DNA of 43,810 nt from an uncultured Clostridia bacterium. Lineage in GTDB: Bacteria > Bacillota > Clostridia > Oscillospirales > Ruminococcaceae. Positions 30,832 to 40,672 of the stretch are shown one piece after another (position 1 is the first letter of the stretch; every line of letters begins with the position of its first letter). The notes beneath the pieces are model-generated. The model was not told the origin of the DNA. It did not search any database and saw only the letters and a list, made by a program, of their open reading frames with translations. A program made the translations under genes and the position numbers. The DNA lies in contig CANPYZ010000019.1 in assembly GCA_947589035.1 (NCBI GenBank), forward strand, positions 1-43,810, written 5' to 3'.

Positions 30832-32265
30832 TTGCACCAGACGGGAATGCATGAAGAATGCGGCGTGTTCGGCATTTGGATGAAAGAAACGGCAGATATT
30901 GCACCGTTCACCTATGCAGGATTATTCGCTTTACAGCACAGAGGGCAGGAAAGCTGCGGCATTGTAGTAAATGACAAAGGCGTATTCACGCACCATAAAG
31001 ATATTGGACTTGTGCAGGAAGTATTCACACAGCCGGTAATTGATTCACTCGGAAAAGGAAATATTTCTATCGGGCATGTACGCTATTCCACAACGGGAAG
31101 TAATAATCGGGTAAATGCACAGCCATTAGTTGTTCGACATGTGAAAGGGCATATGGCAATTGCCCATAATGGCAATTTAGTTAATGCGAATATGCTTCGG
31201 GAACGTTATGAACTCAAAGGGGCAATTTTCCAGACCACGAACGACACGGAAGTCATTTCCTATTGTTTAACAGAACAACGCCTGAAAAAAGATTCCATTG
31301 AACGAGCCGTAGAACACGCCATGTATGATTTAAAAGGGGCATATTCTTTAATTATTATGTCACCGCAGAAATTGATTGCTGCCCGTGACCCGAACGGTTT
31401 TCGTCCTTTAGTAATGGGAAGTTTCCCAGACGGAAGTATTTTATTCGCATCGGAAACATGTGCGTTAGACGCTGTCGGGGCGAAATTTGAACGTGATTTA
31501 CTTCCAGGGGAAATTATTGTTGTTGAACCGGAAGGAATGCGGTCTATTCGGACACATTGCGGAAGAAAATCTTCTATGTGTGTGTTTGAATATGTATATT
31601 TTGCCCGTCCGGATTCAGTTCTTGAAGGGTGCAGTGTTCATCGGGCGAGACTTCGTGCAGGGGAAATTTTATTTCAGGAACACCCTGTTCAGGCAGATGT
31701 GGTGATTGGCGTGCCTGACAGCGGTCTTGATGCGGCACTTGGCTATGCGCACGCTTCCGGCATTCCCTACGGTGTAGGATTTGTCAAAAACAGATACGTC
31801 GGCAGGACTTTTATTCAGCCGAATCAAAAACAAAGAACCAGTTCAGTGAATTTGAAACTGAATGCTATTCGGGAAACGGTTTCCGGAAAACGAGTAATTT
31901 TAATTGATGACAGTATTGTCAGAGGAACGACTTCTGCACGAATTGTGAAACTAATTCGGGAAGCAGGCGCAAAGGAAATTCATTTTATGGTTTCTTGTCC
32001 GCCGTTTGTCAGTCCGTGTTATTTCGGGGTAGATATTGACAGTAAAGAACATTTAATTGCTTGTCAGATGAGTATTCCGGAAATTTGTGAACGAATTGGA
32101 GCAGATTCTTTAGGCTATCTTAGTGTAGACGGCGTAAAGCGTATTGCTCAAGAAGCAAAATGTACATTTTGCACGGGCTGTTTTACGGGGAATTATCCCA
32201 TAGCCGTTCCGGCAGAAATGCCAAAAGATAAATTTGAACATAAAATAGGTGAAAATCATGAGTAA
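30832..32265 (+). CDS. purF: Amidophosphoribosyltransferase, PurF (Fe-S type)
   Basis: PurF makes phosphoribosylamine from PRPP and glutamine, the first committed step of purine synthesis. With the TTG start (AAAGGA at 30816, spacing 10) it has 477 aa and a short propeptide before the nucleophile Cys10 (EECGVFGIW). If ATG 30847 is used instead, the propeptide is 4 residues. Glutaminase motifs are intact ([19 protein letters not shown] near 112). The PRPP loop [12 protein letters not shown] and the Fe-S cysteines (SMCVFEY, SPCYFG, CTFCTGC) are present, as in the Bacillus-type, feedback-regulated enzyme. It overlaps purM by 8 nt. Confidence 0.95.
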   Translation: MHQTGMHEECGVFGIWMKETADIAPFTYAGLFALQHRGQESCGIVVNDKGVFTHHKDIGLVQEVFTQPVIDSLGKGNISIGHVRYSTTGSNNRVNAQPLVVRHVKGHMAIAHNGNLVNANMLRERYELKGAIFQTTNDTEVISYCLTEQRLKKDSIERAVEHAMYDLKGAYSLIIMSPQKLIAARDPNGFRPLVMGSFPDGSILFASETCALDAVGAKFERDLLPGEIIVVEPEGMRSIRTHCGRKSSMCVFEYVYFARPDSVLEGCSVHRARLRAGEILFQEHPVQADVVIGVPDSGLDAALGYAHASGIPYGVGFVKNRYVGRTFIQPNQKQRTSSVNLKLNAIRETVSGKRVILIDDSIVRGTTSARIVKLIREAGAKEIHFMVSCPPFVSPCYFGVDIDSKEHLIACQMSIPEICERIGADSLGYLSVDGVKRIAQEAKCTFCTGCFTGNYPIAVPAEMPKDKFEHKIGENHE

Positions 32266-33295
32266 TAGTTTTTCTGAAAGTTATAAAAAAGCCGGCGTTG
32301 ATGTCACTGCCGGTTATGAGGCTGTTCGTTTAATGAAAACACACATTGCGAAAACAAATATTTCCGGCGTGTTGTCGGGAATTGGCGGTTTTGGCGGTTT
32401 ATTCGAACCGGATTTGACCGGAATGGAAAAACCGGTATTTGTTTCCGGAACGGACGGAGTCGGCACTAAATTAAAAATTGCGTTTTTACTGGATAAGCAC
32501 GACACTGTCGGAATTGATTGCGTGGCAATGTGTGTGAATGACATTATTTGCTGCGGAGCGAAACCACAATTCTTTTTAGATTATATCGCTGTAGGGAAAA
32601 ATTATCCTGAAAAAATTGCTCAGATTGTTTCGGGAGTAGCAGAAGGCTGTGTGCAGGCAGGATGTGCGTTAATTGGCGGAGAAACGGCGGAAATGCCTGG
32701 ATTTTATCCAGTAGATGAATATGACTTAGCAGGTTTTTCCGTTGGCGTTGTGGACAAGAAAAAAATTATTCAGAACGACACGCAGAAAGCCGGAGATGTG
32801 TTAATTGCGCTGAAGTCTTCCGGCGTGCATTCGAATGGATTTTCTTTAGTAAGAAAAGTATTTGACGTGAACACGAGCAATTTAGCAATGCATTTTGATG
32901 AATTAGGGCAGACACTCGGCGAAACGTTATTAACTCCGACGAAAATTTATGTTAAACCTGTGCTGAAATTACTGGAAACTGTGGAAGTGAAATCTATTTC
33001 GCACATTACGGGCGGCGGCTTTTATGAAAACATTCCCCGTTCTTTACCGGAAGGCATTTCCGCACATATCCGGAAGAAAGACGTACAAATTTTGCCAATA
33101 TTTAATTTAATTGCCAGAACCGGACACATTCCGGAACGTGACATGTTCAATACGTTTAATATGGGCGTAGGAATGATTCTTTCCGTGAATGCGGAAGATG
33201 CAGACAAAGCCGTGAACATTCTGACACAGGCAGGAGAAGAGGCTTATCTTTTAGGCGAACTTGTGGAATCAGAAGAAGGAGTTATTCTTGAATAA
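32258..33295 (+). CDS. purM: AIR synthetase, PurM
   Basis: PurM cyclises FGAM to aminoimidazole ribonucleotide using ATP. It has 345 aa. The [13 protein letters not shown] motif, the AMCVNDI block, [13 protein letters not shown] and [12 protein letters not shown] are all present. ATG 32258 is 6 nt after AGGTG and gives the usual N-terminus; an in-frame GTG at 32249 is less likely. The start lies inside the end of purF. Confidence 0.97.
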   Translation: MSNSFSESYKKAGVDVTAGYEAVRLMKTHIAKTNISGVLSGIGGFGGLFEPDLTGMEKPVFVSGTDGVGTKLKIAFLLDKHDTVGIDCVAMCVNDIICCGAKPQFFLDYIAVGKNYPEKIAQIVSGVAEGCVQAGCALIGGETAEMPGFYPVDEYDLAGFSVGVVDKKKIIQNDTQKAGDVLIALKSSGVHSNGFSLVRKVFDVNTSNLAMHFDELGQTLGETLLTPTKIYVKPVLKLLETVEVKSISHITGGGFYENIPRSLPEGISAHIRKKDVQILPIFNLIARTGHIPERDMFNTFNMGVGMILSVNAEDADKAVNILTQAGEEAYLLGELVESEEGVILE

Positions 33296-33926
33296 GATGA
33301 AAAATATTATTGTATTAGTTTCCGGAGGGGGAACGAATTTACAAGCTTTAATCGATGCACAGGAGCGGGGAGAAATTCAGAACGGGAAAATTACTTGTGT
33401 CATTTCTTCCAATCCGGAGGCATACGCTTTAAAAAGAGCCGAAATGCACCAAATTAAAACGAAAATTCTTTCCCGAAAAGAATTTCCGAATAATTTCAGT
33501 TATACGCAAGCCTTACTGAAAGTATTGCAGGAAGAAAAAGCAGATTTGATTGTATTAGCCGGATTTATGATTATTTTAGATAAAATTTTAATTCAGGCAT
33601 ACGAAAATCAAATCATTAACGTGCATCCGTCTTTAATTCCGGCATTTTGCGGAGATGGTTTTTACGGGCTGCATGTGCATGAAAAAGCCCTTGAAAAGGG
33701 CGTAAAACTTACCGGAGCGACAGTGCATTTTGTGAATGAAATCTGTGACGGCGGAGCAATTATTTTACAAAAAGCAGTAGAAGTGAAACAAGGCGACACG
33801 CCGGAAAAATTACAGAAACGTGTTATGGAACAAGCAGAATGGAAAATTTTGCCGGAAGCGGTAAGTTTATTCTGTGCCGACAGATTAGTGATTCAGAATC
33901 AGCATGTAGAGATTAAAGCACTCTAA
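33288..33926 (+). CDS. purN: GAR formyltransferase, PurN (10-formyl-THF dependent)
   Basis: PurN transfers a formyl group from 10-formyltetrahydrofolate to GAR. The protein has about 212 aa. The N-terminal [15 protein letters not shown], the VLAGFM block, [10 protein letters not shown] with its catalytic His, and [14 protein letters not shown] with the catalytic Asp are visible. TTG 33288, 6 nt after GAAGGAG (33275-33281), is chosen; ATG 33297 is the alternative and would leave 209 aa with a long spacing. The TTG start overlaps the purM stop, suggesting coupling. Confidence 0.94.
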   Translation: MNKMKNIIVLVSGGGTNLQALIDAQERGEIQNGKITCVISSNPEAYALKRAEMHQIKTKILSRKEFPNNFSYTQALLKVLQEEKADLIVLAGFMIILDKILIQAYENQIINVHPSLIPAFCGDGFYGLHVHEKALEKGVKLTGATVHFVNEICDGGAIILQKAVEVKQGDTPEKLQKRVMEQAEWKILPEAVSLFCADRLVIQNQHVEIKAL

Positions 33927-33957
33927 ATTTTGAAATTTTGAAAGGAGTAGTTCAGAA

Positions 33958-34680
33958 ATGAATCAGATTGACATTGTTGAAGAACTTAAAACTAATGCCT
34001 ACCCGGGCAGGGGGATTATTATCGGGAGAAGTGCCGACGGAAAATTCGCTGTTACGGCGTATTTTATCATGGGCAGAAGTGAAAATTCCCGTAATCGGGT
34101 ATTTACTTCCACGCAGGACGGAATCAAGACAGAAGCCGCTGACCCGTCAAAACTGACTGACCCGCATTTGATTATTTATTCGCCGGTGAGGGTTTTAGGG
34201 AATAAAACCATTGTCACGAATGGAGACCAGACAGACACAATTTATGAATTGATGGACAAGCAGCAAACGTTTGAACAGGCGTTGCGCACCCGTGAATATG
34301 AAGACGATGCCCCGAATTACACGCCGAGAATTTCCGGAATTATGCACATTGAGAAAGGCAATTATAATTATGCGTTATCCGTCATTAAATCCGCTGACGG
34401 AAATCCCGAAAGTGTGCAAAGATTCACATTCTCTTACAACAACCCCGAAAACGGCACAGGGCATTTTATTCACACCTATCTGCACGACGGGAACCCGCTG
34501 CCGAGTTTTGAAGGCGAACCGAAAAAAATTTCCATTCAGGAAAATTTAGAAGATTTTGCCGGAAAACTTTGGAATGCGCTGAACGATGAAAATAAAGTTT
34601 CATTATTCGTGCGGTATATTGACATTGAAACAGGAAAAGCCGAAACGAAAATCATTAACAAGTATCAGAAAATTAACTAA
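33958..34680 (+). CDS. purO: IMP cyclohydrolase, PurO-like
   Basis: This 240-aa protein resembles the archaeal-type IMP cyclohydrolase family: YPGRGIIIGRSADGKFAVTAYFIMGRS at the N-terminus is the typical block. It would close FAICAR to IMP, the last step of de novo purine synthesis. Bacteria normally do this with the N-terminal domain of PurH, which is missing here; the next gene encodes only the formyltransferase half. An AAAGGAG site precedes the ATG by about 10 nt. The pairing of a PurO-like gene with a lone AICAR formyltransferase strongly supports the function. Confidence 0.85.
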   Translation: MNQIDIVEELKTNAYPGRGIIIGRSADGKFAVTAYFIMGRSENSRNRVFTSTQDGIKTEAADPSKLTDPHLIIYSPVRVLGNKTIVTNGDQTDTIYELMDKQQTFEQALRTREYEDDAPNYTPRISGIMHIEKGNYNYALSVIKSADGNPESVQRFTFSYNNPENGTGHFIHTYLHDGNPLPSFEGEPKKISIQENLEDFAGKLWNALNDENKVSLFVRYIDIETGKAETKIINKYQKIN

Positions 34681-34698
34681 GCAGGAGGAATTTGCATT

Positions 34699-35880
34699 AT
34701 GGAAAATGAAATGCTTTTGAAATATGGCTGTAATCCGAATCAGAAGCCTTCCAGAGTATTTATGGAAGACGGTTCTGCTTTACCGATTACTGTGTTGAAT
34801 GGGAAACCTGGGTATATTAATTTATTAGATGCGCTGAACGGCTGGCAGTTAGTTTCTGAACTGAAAAAAGCTACTGGAATTTGTGCGGCGACTTCTTTCA
34901 AGCATGTTTCTCCGGCAGGTGCAGCCTTAGGAAAACCGTTAAGCGACACGCTGAAAAAAATTTACTGGGTAGAAGATTTAGGCGAATTAACGCCTTTAGC
35001 GAGTGCTTATGCCCGTGCGAGAGGTGCAGACAGAATGTCTTCTTATGGGGATTTTATTGCCCTTTCGGATAAAGTAGACGTTTGCACGGCGAAAATGATT
35101 CAGCGTGAAGTGTCTGACGGCATTATTGCGCCGGATTACGATGCGGAAGCATTGGAAATTCTGAAATCGAAACGCAAAGGCACATACTGCATTTTGCAGA
35201 TTGATGAAAATTACCGTCCGAATCCAGTTGAACATAAGCAAGTATTCGGCGTAACGTTTGAACAGGGAAGAAATGAACTGGAAATTAACCGTGAATTATT
35301 GTCTAATATTGTCACGGAAAATAAAATAATTCCTGAAGATAAACAGAATGATTTATTGCTTTCTTTAATTACGTTGAAATATACGCAGTCTAATTCTGTT
35401 TGCTATGTGAAAGACGGTCAGGCAATTGGCATTGGGGCAGGGCAGCAGTCAAGAATCCACTGCACAAGGCTTGCCGGACAGAAAGCGGACAACTGGTGGT
35501 TAAGACAATCTCCGCAAGTGTTGAATTTAGAGTTTGTGGAAAATATCCGCCGTGCAGACAGGGACAATGCAATTGATGTGTACATGGGGGAAGAATACGA
35601 AGACGTTCTCCGTGAAGGTGAATGGCAGAAAATTTTCAAAACGAAACCTCCGGTATTCACCACAGAAGAAAAAAAGGCATGGCTTGCGAAAAATACAGGC
35701 GTTTGCTTAGGTTCTGATGCATTTTTCCCATTCGGTGACAATATCGAACGGGCGAAAAAAAGCGGCGTGGAATACATTGCAGAACCGGGCGGTTCTATTC
35801 GGGACGACAATGTCATTGAAGTATGCAACCGTTATCAGATTGCAATGGCATTCACAGGAATCCGGTTATTCCATCATTAA
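34699..35880 (+). CDS. Stand-alone AICAR formyltransferase (PurH C-terminal-type, PurV-like)
   Basis: This protein formylates AICAR to FAICAR with 10-formyl-THF. At 393 aa it matches only the transformylase half of PurH. The catalytic Lys68-His69 pair lies in TSFKHVSPAG, and the C-terminal blocks GQQSRIHCTRLAG, LGSDAFFPFGDNIERA, EPGGSIRDD and the terminal TGIRLFHH are typical. No cyclohydrolase (MGS-like) domain precedes it, and the upstream PurO-like gene replaces that activity. GCAGGAGG precedes the ATG by about 12 nt. HisF in the same window produces AICAR as by-product, which feeds directly into this enzyme. Confidence 0.93.
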   Translation: MENEMLLKYGCNPNQKPSRVFMEDGSALPITVLNGKPGYINLLDALNGWQLVSELKKATGICAATSFKHVSPAGAALGKPLSDTLKKIYWVEDLGELTPLASAYARARGADRMSSYGDFIALSDKVDVCTAKMIQREVSDGIIAPDYDAEALEILKSKRKGTYCILQIDENYRPNPVEHKQVFGVTFEQGRNELEINRELLSNIVTENKIIPEDKQNDLLLSLITLKYTQSNSVCYVKDGQAIGIGAGQQSRIHCTRLAGQKADNWWLRQSPQVLNLEFVENIRRADRDNAIDVYMGEEYEDVLREGEWQKIFKTKPPVFTTEEKKAWLAKNTGVCLGSDAFFPFGDNIERAKKSGVEYIAEPGGSIRDDNVIEVCNRYQIAMAFTGIRLFHH

Positions 35881-35906
35881 AAATTTAAATTTTGATTTGA
35901 ACTTTT

Positions 35907-36368
35907 ATGGAAAGCAGAGAAAAATTACCGGAAACAAAGCAACTTTCGCTGTATGCATTAGTCTGTATTGGGTTTACCTGTTTAATCAATTCAATAATTG
36001 CATTGATTTCAGACACAGCGGAAGATTTACCCTTAAAAATAAGAATATTTCTTCTTGTGTGGGGAATTTTGCAGCAGTTACCGCTTTTAGGGGTTAGTTT
36101 ATGGAGTTTTTGCCAGAAAACAATAACAAAAAATTCCGCAACAGGAATAGTAATTCTGACGGGTGTATTTTTTGTATTAAGGGCAGTGCTGGGAACAGTT
36201 CAGAGTATGGTAATCCAAAGAATTTTTTCAGCAAAAATTTTAGTTCAAATATCTGTCATAAATGTATTACAGAGGTTATTTTCTCCGGTGACGAGCATTG
36301 CAAGAATATTAGTTTGCTGTTCAGCAGCAATTGAATTATATGTTTTGAAAAAGGAGGATTCGAAATGA
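35907..36368 (+). CDS. Small multi-pass membrane protein of unknown function
   Basis: This 153-aa hydrophobic protein has about four transmembrane segments (near 16-36, 45-68, 78-98 and 118-142), a charged N-terminus and a basic/acidic tail ending KKEDSK. No family is recognised. It sits between the AICAR formyltransferase and purD, overlapping purD by ATGA. The ribosome site is weak and the upstream 26 nt are A/T-rich. Its local composition is more A-rich than its neighbours. Confidence 0.65.
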   Translation: MESREKLPETKQLSLYALVCIGFTCLINSIIALISDTAEDLPLKIRIFLLVWGILQQLPLLGVSLWSFCQKTITKNSATGIVILTGVFFVLRAVLGTVQSMVIQRIFSAKILVQISVINVLQRLFSPVTSIARILVCCSAAIELYVLKKEDSK

Positions 36369-37648
36369 AAATTTTAGTTGTTGGCGGTGGCGGTCGGGAA
36401 CATGCCATTATTATGAAACTTGCTGAAAGTCCTGCACACCCTGAAATTTTCTGTGCGCCTGGTAACGGCGGCATTGCGAAATATGCGGAATGTTTTGATG
36501 TGAAAGCGACAGACATTGACGGAATGGTTAATCTTGCGCAGAAAATTCAGCCGGATTGGGTTTTCGTTGCACCAGATGACCCGCTTGTCATGGGTATGGT
36601 GGACGTTTTGCAGGAGAAAGGCTTTAAAACGTTCGGACCGAAAGCCAATGCCGCTATCATTGAGGGAAGTAAAATTTTCTCTAAAAATTTAATGAAAAAA
36701 TATGGCATTCCTACAGGAAATTATGCTGTATTTGACAACAGTGCGGAAGCAATTGCCTATATTCAGAAACAAAATTGCTATCCGGCAGTCATTAAAGCGG
36801 ACGGTTTAGCATTAGGGAAAGGCGTAATTTTAGCGCAAAACGAAACGGAAGCAATTGACGCTGTGCATTCAATGATTGACGACAGAAAATTCGGGGAAAG
36901 CAGTGCGCATATTGTGATTGAAGAATTTCTGACAGGTGCGGAAGTGTCTGTTTTAGCGTTTACGGACGGGAAAACCGTTGTACCGATGATTTCTTCTATG
37001 GATCATAAGCGGGCATTAGATAACGATGAAGGCTTGAATACTGGTGGTATGGGAACAGTTGCCCCGAATCCGTATTACACGGAAGAAATTGCGGAAGAAT
37101 GCATGAAAAAAATTTTCCTGCCGACAATTCAGGCAATGCAGAAAGAAGGCAGAACGTTCACAGGGTGTTTATATTTCGGGTTAATGCTGACACCGAACGG
37201 CGCAAAAGTAATTGAATATAACTGTCGTTTCGGCGACCCTGAAACACAAGTTGTTCTGCCATTACTGGAAACGGATTTACTTGACATTATGCAGGCAATC
37301 TGGGAAGGAAAACTTGCAGAATTGCCGATTACCTGGAAAAAGCAATCTGCTGCATGTGTAATTTTAGCGAGTGGCGGCTATCCAGTTAAATACGAAAATG
37401 GAAAAGAAATTTCCGGTCTGAACGAACAAGGGCAAACTGAACAGGCATTGATTTACCATGCGGGAACGAAATACACAGACGGGAAATTTTACACTGCCGG
37501 AGGGCGAGTTTTAGGCGTAACGGCAACGGGCGAAACGTTAGAAAAGGCTTTACAGCAAGCTTATTCCAGTGCGGAAAAAATTCAGTTTGACAAAATGCAT
37601 TACCGTCATGACATTGGAAAACGTGCTTTACAGGCGAATCAGGGGTAA
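36365..37648 (+). CDS. purD: GAR synthetase, PurD
   Basis: PurD, an ATP-grasp ligase, joins phosphoribosylamine and glycine. It has 427 aa. It shows the N-terminal VVGGGGREHAI, the ATP-binding VIKADGLALGKGVI, GGMGTVAPNPYY, and the metal-binding EYNCRFGDPETQ. An AAGGAGG site lies inside the end of the upstream membrane-protein gene, so translation is coupled. Phosphoribosylamine is unstable, so co-expression with purF is sensible. Confidence 0.97.
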   Translation: MKILVVGGGGREHAIIMKLAESPAHPEIFCAPGNGGIAKYAECFDVKATDIDGMVNLAQKIQPDWVFVAPDDPLVMGMVDVLQEKGFKTFGPKANAAIIEGSKIFSKNLMKKYGIPTGNYAVFDNSAEAIAYIQKQNCYPAVIKADGLALGKGVILAQNETEAIDAVHSMIDDRKFGESSAHIVIEEFLTGAEVSVLAFTDGKTVVPMISSMDHKRALDNDEGLNTGGMGTVAPNPYYTEEIAEECMKKIFLPTIQAMQKEGRTFTGCLYFGLMLTPNGAKVIEYNCRFGDPETQVVLPLLETDLLDIMQAIWEGKLAELPITWKKQSAACVILASGGYPVKYENGKEISGLNEQGQTEQALIYHAGTKYTDGKFYTAGGRVLGVTATGETLEKALQQAYSSAEKIQFDKMHYRHDIGKRALQANQG

Positions 37649-37654
37649 TACAAT

Positions 37655-38275
37655 ATGCATTTGAAACTGAAACGCTGTTTCATTTGTGGACAGTATGCGA
37701 ATATATTATTTTTATTGTTTGCCTTGTTTGCATGGGTATATTATTGGTCAATTGAACGAAATAACGTGGAAATTTTCGCTTTAGAAGTGGCAGCGTACAC
37801 AGTAGAAACAGGTGGATTTCTGTTCATGTTGTTTTCTTTGATTAACTTTCACAGAATCGTCCGGCACAGGTATGTCATGAAAACAGCAATGCTGATTTAT
37901 TTAATTACAGAAGTTGTCATTATGATTATGGATTTCAATGCAGACAGAATTAGTTTTTACAATTCAGCATCTATGGCGTTGAATTTAACGCATTCGATAT
38001 TTTCGGCAGGAATTTGTTTTACGTATCTTTCGCTTGAACCTAAAAACAAGGCATTAGAAATTTCGATTATCATTACGGAAGTCATTATTCTTTCGGGAAT
38101 GTTTGGTGTAGTATTCGGGTTACATGTGTATGTGTCGTTATTTGCGAATGCAATTGCCTATGTTGTATTTTTTTCTATTATGCGTTTTCTGCTTTCGCAG
38201 GAAAGAATCATGATTGACTGCCACGGCGACAGGGCGAAAGTATACAAATACAAAAGTTCATTTTTTGATGAATAA
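37655..38275 (+). CDS. Multi-pass membrane protein of unknown function
   Basis: This 206-aa protein has about six predicted transmembrane helices across residues 14-185, a short cytoplasmic N-terminus with CFICG, and a basic C-terminal tail. No family is recognised. It follows purD by 6 nt with AGGGG as ribosome site. Its end lies 25 nt before uvrC. It could be an envelope protein or a small transporter-like protein; nothing in it indicates a purine substrate. Confidence 0.75.
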   Translation: MHLKLKRCFICGQYANILFLLFALFAWVYYWSIERNNVEIFALEVAAYTVETGGFLFMLFSLINFHRIVRHRYVMKTAMLIYLITEVVIMIMDFNADRISFYNSASMALNLTHSIFSAGICFTYLSLEPKNKALEISIIITEVIILSGMFGVVFGLHVYVSLFANAIAYVVFFSIMRFLLSQERIMIDCHGDRAKVYKYKSSFFDE

Positions 38276-38300
38276 ATTATCAATACGGGGGATTTTCGGA

Positions 38301-40130
38301 ATGAATCAGCGATTGCAGGAACTGCATGAAAAAACGTTAAATTTAACAGAATCTTCCGGTGTGTACCTGATGAAAAATCAGCAAGGGGAAATTATTTACA
38401 TCGGAAAAGCGAAAAATCTTCACCGGAGAGTGAGCAGTTATTTTCGTTTGAATGCGGAACATTCACCCAAAGTGGAAAAAATGTTATCACATGTAGATGA
38501 CTATGATTTTATTGTCACAGATTCGGAATATGAAGCGTTATTATTAGAGTGCAGTTTAATTAAGCAGCACAAACCGCATTATAATATTTTGTTAAAAGAT
38601 GACAAAGGCTATTGTTATATTAAAGTGTCGAAAGAAGATTATCCGAGAATTACCGTAGAACAGGAAAAAACTTCCGGCGGTGAATATATCGGCACATATA
38701 CCAGTCATTTCACGGCAAAGGCAGCAGTGGAAGAAGTGAATGCCGTGTTTGGTTTGCCGGACTGCCGGAGGAAATTTCCGCAAAGTTTCGGAAAGGCTCG
38801 CCCATGTTTGAATTATTCCATTAAGCGTTGCATTGGTTTATGTCGGGGGAAAATTTCAAAACAGGAATATCAGGAACGAATTAAACAGGCAGTGCAGTAT
38901 TTAAAATCAGGAAGTCAGGATTCTGTGATGCGTTTACAGAAAGAAATGCAGCAGGCAGCGGAAGAATTAAATTTTGAAAAAGCGGCAATACTTCGGGACA
39001 GAATACGGGCAATTGAACGAGCAGCGGCTTCACAGAATATTTTAGATAATGCATTTCAGCAGGCGGATGTGATTGCGTTAGCGGATAATCAAGACAAAGT
39101 TTGCATTTCAGTGCTAATTTACCGGAACGGAAAATTACAGGATAAATATAGTTTCACCTTTCGGGAACAGGCGGAAGAAAATATTTTAGAGGCATTTCTA
39201 ATTGAATTTTATCAGGAAAGAGACATTCCGGAAAAAATTTTACTGGAAAAAGAACTTGCTGAACCGGAACTGATCACAAAATTATTTTCGGAAAAATTTT
39301 CCAGTTCAGTGAAATTAGTTATTCCGAAACGGGGAACAGGGCTTGAATTGGTTCATTTGGCTAAGCGGAACGCTTTAGAAACGATTGCCGTTCAGGAAAA
39401 GCGCACCGGAAAAGAATTGCTTGCCGTTGAAGCATTAGGAAAACTTCTCGGTTTGTCGAAAGTTCCGAAATATATTGAAGCCTATGACATTTCAAATTTA
39501 GCCTCTGAAGTTATGGTTGCCGGAATGGTTGTTTTCGAAAATGGCAGACCTTGTAAAAAGGCTTACAAGCGTTTTCAGTTGAATCAGCCGGAACAGAATG
39601 ATTATGCTTGTATGCAGGAAGTTATCCGGAGAAGGCTTGCGCATTTGCAGGATAAAGAAGATGAATATTTTTCCCGTGTACCGGATTTAATTTTGCTTGA
39701 CGGCGGAAAAGGGCATGTGAATGCTGTTTTTCCGGTTGTGCAGGAACTTTGCCCGCAAATTCCCCTGTTTGGCATGGTGAAAGATTCCCGACACCGGACG
39801 AGGGCAATTGCCACCGGAAACAGGGAAATTCAGATTTCCGGAGAAGCCTTTTTCTTAATTACCCGCATACAAGACGAAGTACACCGATATTCTGTCGCCT
39901 ACATGCACAAAAAACACAAGCAGGAAAGTTTCCATTCAGAATTATTAGCCATTTCCGGTGTAGGCGAAAAGACCATTCAGAAACTAATGCAATATTTCAA
40001 AACGAAAGACCAACTCCGGCAGGCAGAAATACAGGATTTGCAAAAAGCCGGAATCCCCCGAAAAACAGCGGAAAATATATTTTTCTATTTGAATCCGGAA
40101 AAGAAAGGAGAAGAAAATTCATGCGTGTAA
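38301..40130 (+). CDS. uvrC: Excinuclease ABC subunit C, UvrC
   Basis: UvrC is the dual-incision nuclease of excision repair. It has 609 aa. In order it has an N-terminal GIY-YIG domain (SGVYLMKNQQGEIIYIGKAKNL), a UVR domain for UvrB contact (about 203-237), the RNase H-like nuclease domain (EAYDISNLASE, DGGKGHVNA) and C-terminal helix-hairpin-helix repeats (ISGVGEKTIQKL, GIPRKTAENI). ATG 38301 follows GGGGGA by about 8 nt; an in-frame ATG at 38268 inside the previous gene lacks a ribosome site. It is unlinked from uvrA/uvrB here and ends inside the rsmD start region. Confidence 0.97.
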   Translation: MNQRLQELHEKTLNLTESSGVYLMKNQQGEIIYIGKAKNLHRRVSSYFRLNAEHSPKVEKMLSHVDDYDFIVTDSEYEALLLECSLIKQHKPHYNILLKDDKGYCYIKVSKEDYPRITVEQEKTSGGEYIGTYTSHFTAKAAVEEVNAVFGLPDCRRKFPQSFGKARPCLNYSIKRCIGLCRGKISKQEYQERIKQAVQYLKSGSQDSVMRLQKEMQQAAEELNFEKAAILRDRIRAIERAAASQNILDNAFQQADVIALADNQDKVCISVLIYRNGKLQDKYSFTFREQAEENILEAFLIEFYQERDIPEKILLEKELAEPELITKLFSEKFSSSVKLVIPKRGTGLELVHLAKRNALETIAVQEKRTGKELLAVEALGKLLGLSKVPKYIEAYDISNLASEVMVAGMVVFENGRPCKKAYKRFQLNQPEQNDYACMQEVIRRRLAHLQDKEDEYFSRVPDLILLDGGKGHVNAVFPVVQELCPQIPLFGMVKDSRHRTRAIATGNREIQISGEAFFLITRIQDEVHRYSVAYMHKKHKQESFHSELLAISGVGEKTIQKLMQYFKTKDQLRQAEIQDLQKAGIPRKTAENIFFYLNPEKKGEENSCV

Positions 40131-40672
40131 TTACCGGAAAAGCCAAAGGCATTCGGTTAAATACTTTAGAAGGAATGGACGTTCGCCCAACGACGGACAG
40201 AGTGAAAGAAGGCATGTTTTCGGCAATACAATTCGAACTTGCCGGAGCGGAAATTTTAGATTTATTCGCCGGAAGCGGGCAGTTAGGCATTGAAGCTCTC
40301 AGCCGTGGCGCAAAACATGCTGTATTTATTGACCAGTCGAAAAAATCTTTAGAAATTGTGAAAGAAAATCTCGAACGAACAAAACTTTCCCCGTTTGCGG
40401 AACTGCACCAGAACACCGCTGAACAGTATCTGCAATCCGCACAGGAAAAGCAATTTAATTTTGTATTTCTTGACCCGCCCTACAGGAAACAAATTCTTCC
40501 GGAAATTCTCCCGAAAATCGTTCATTTGCTGAAACCGGAAGGAAAAATTATTGCTGAACATGAAAATTCTTGCCATTTTGATGAAAAAATTTCCGGTTTG
40601 CTCTTGCAAAAGCAGTATTTTTATGGTAAAATAGGAGTATCAGTATTTTCAGCAGAGGAGAACGGAACATGA
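40121..40672 (+). CDS. rsmD: 16S rRNA (guanine(966)-N(2))-methyltransferase, RsmD
   Basis: RsmD is an SAM-dependent methyltransferase that modifies G966 of 16S rRNA during small-subunit assembly. It has 183 aa. It shows RVITGKAKG at the N-terminus, RPTTDRVKEGMF, the SAM-binding LDLFAGSGQLGIEALSRGA, and the catalytic DPPY motif. ATG 40121 follows AAAGGAG and gives the family N-terminus, overlapping uvrC by 10 nt. It overlaps coaD by ATGA; rsmD-coaD adjacency is common in Firmicutes. Confidence 0.95.
   Translation: MRVITGKAKGIRLNTLEGMDVRPTTDRVKEGMFSAIQFELAGAEILDLFAGSGQLGIEALSRGAKHAVFIDQSKKSLEIVKENLERTKLSPFAELHQNTAEQYLQSAQEKQFNFVFLDPPYRKQILPEILPKIVHLLKPEGKIIAEHENSCHFDEKISGLLLQKQYFYGKIGVSVFSAEENGT
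40604..40632 (+). promoter_or_regulatory. Candidate internal promoter for coaD
   Basis: TTGCAA (40604-40609), a 17-nt spacer and TAAAAT (40627-40632) lie within the end of rsmD, 36 nt before coaD. It could give coaD independent expression. Confidence 0.5.
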
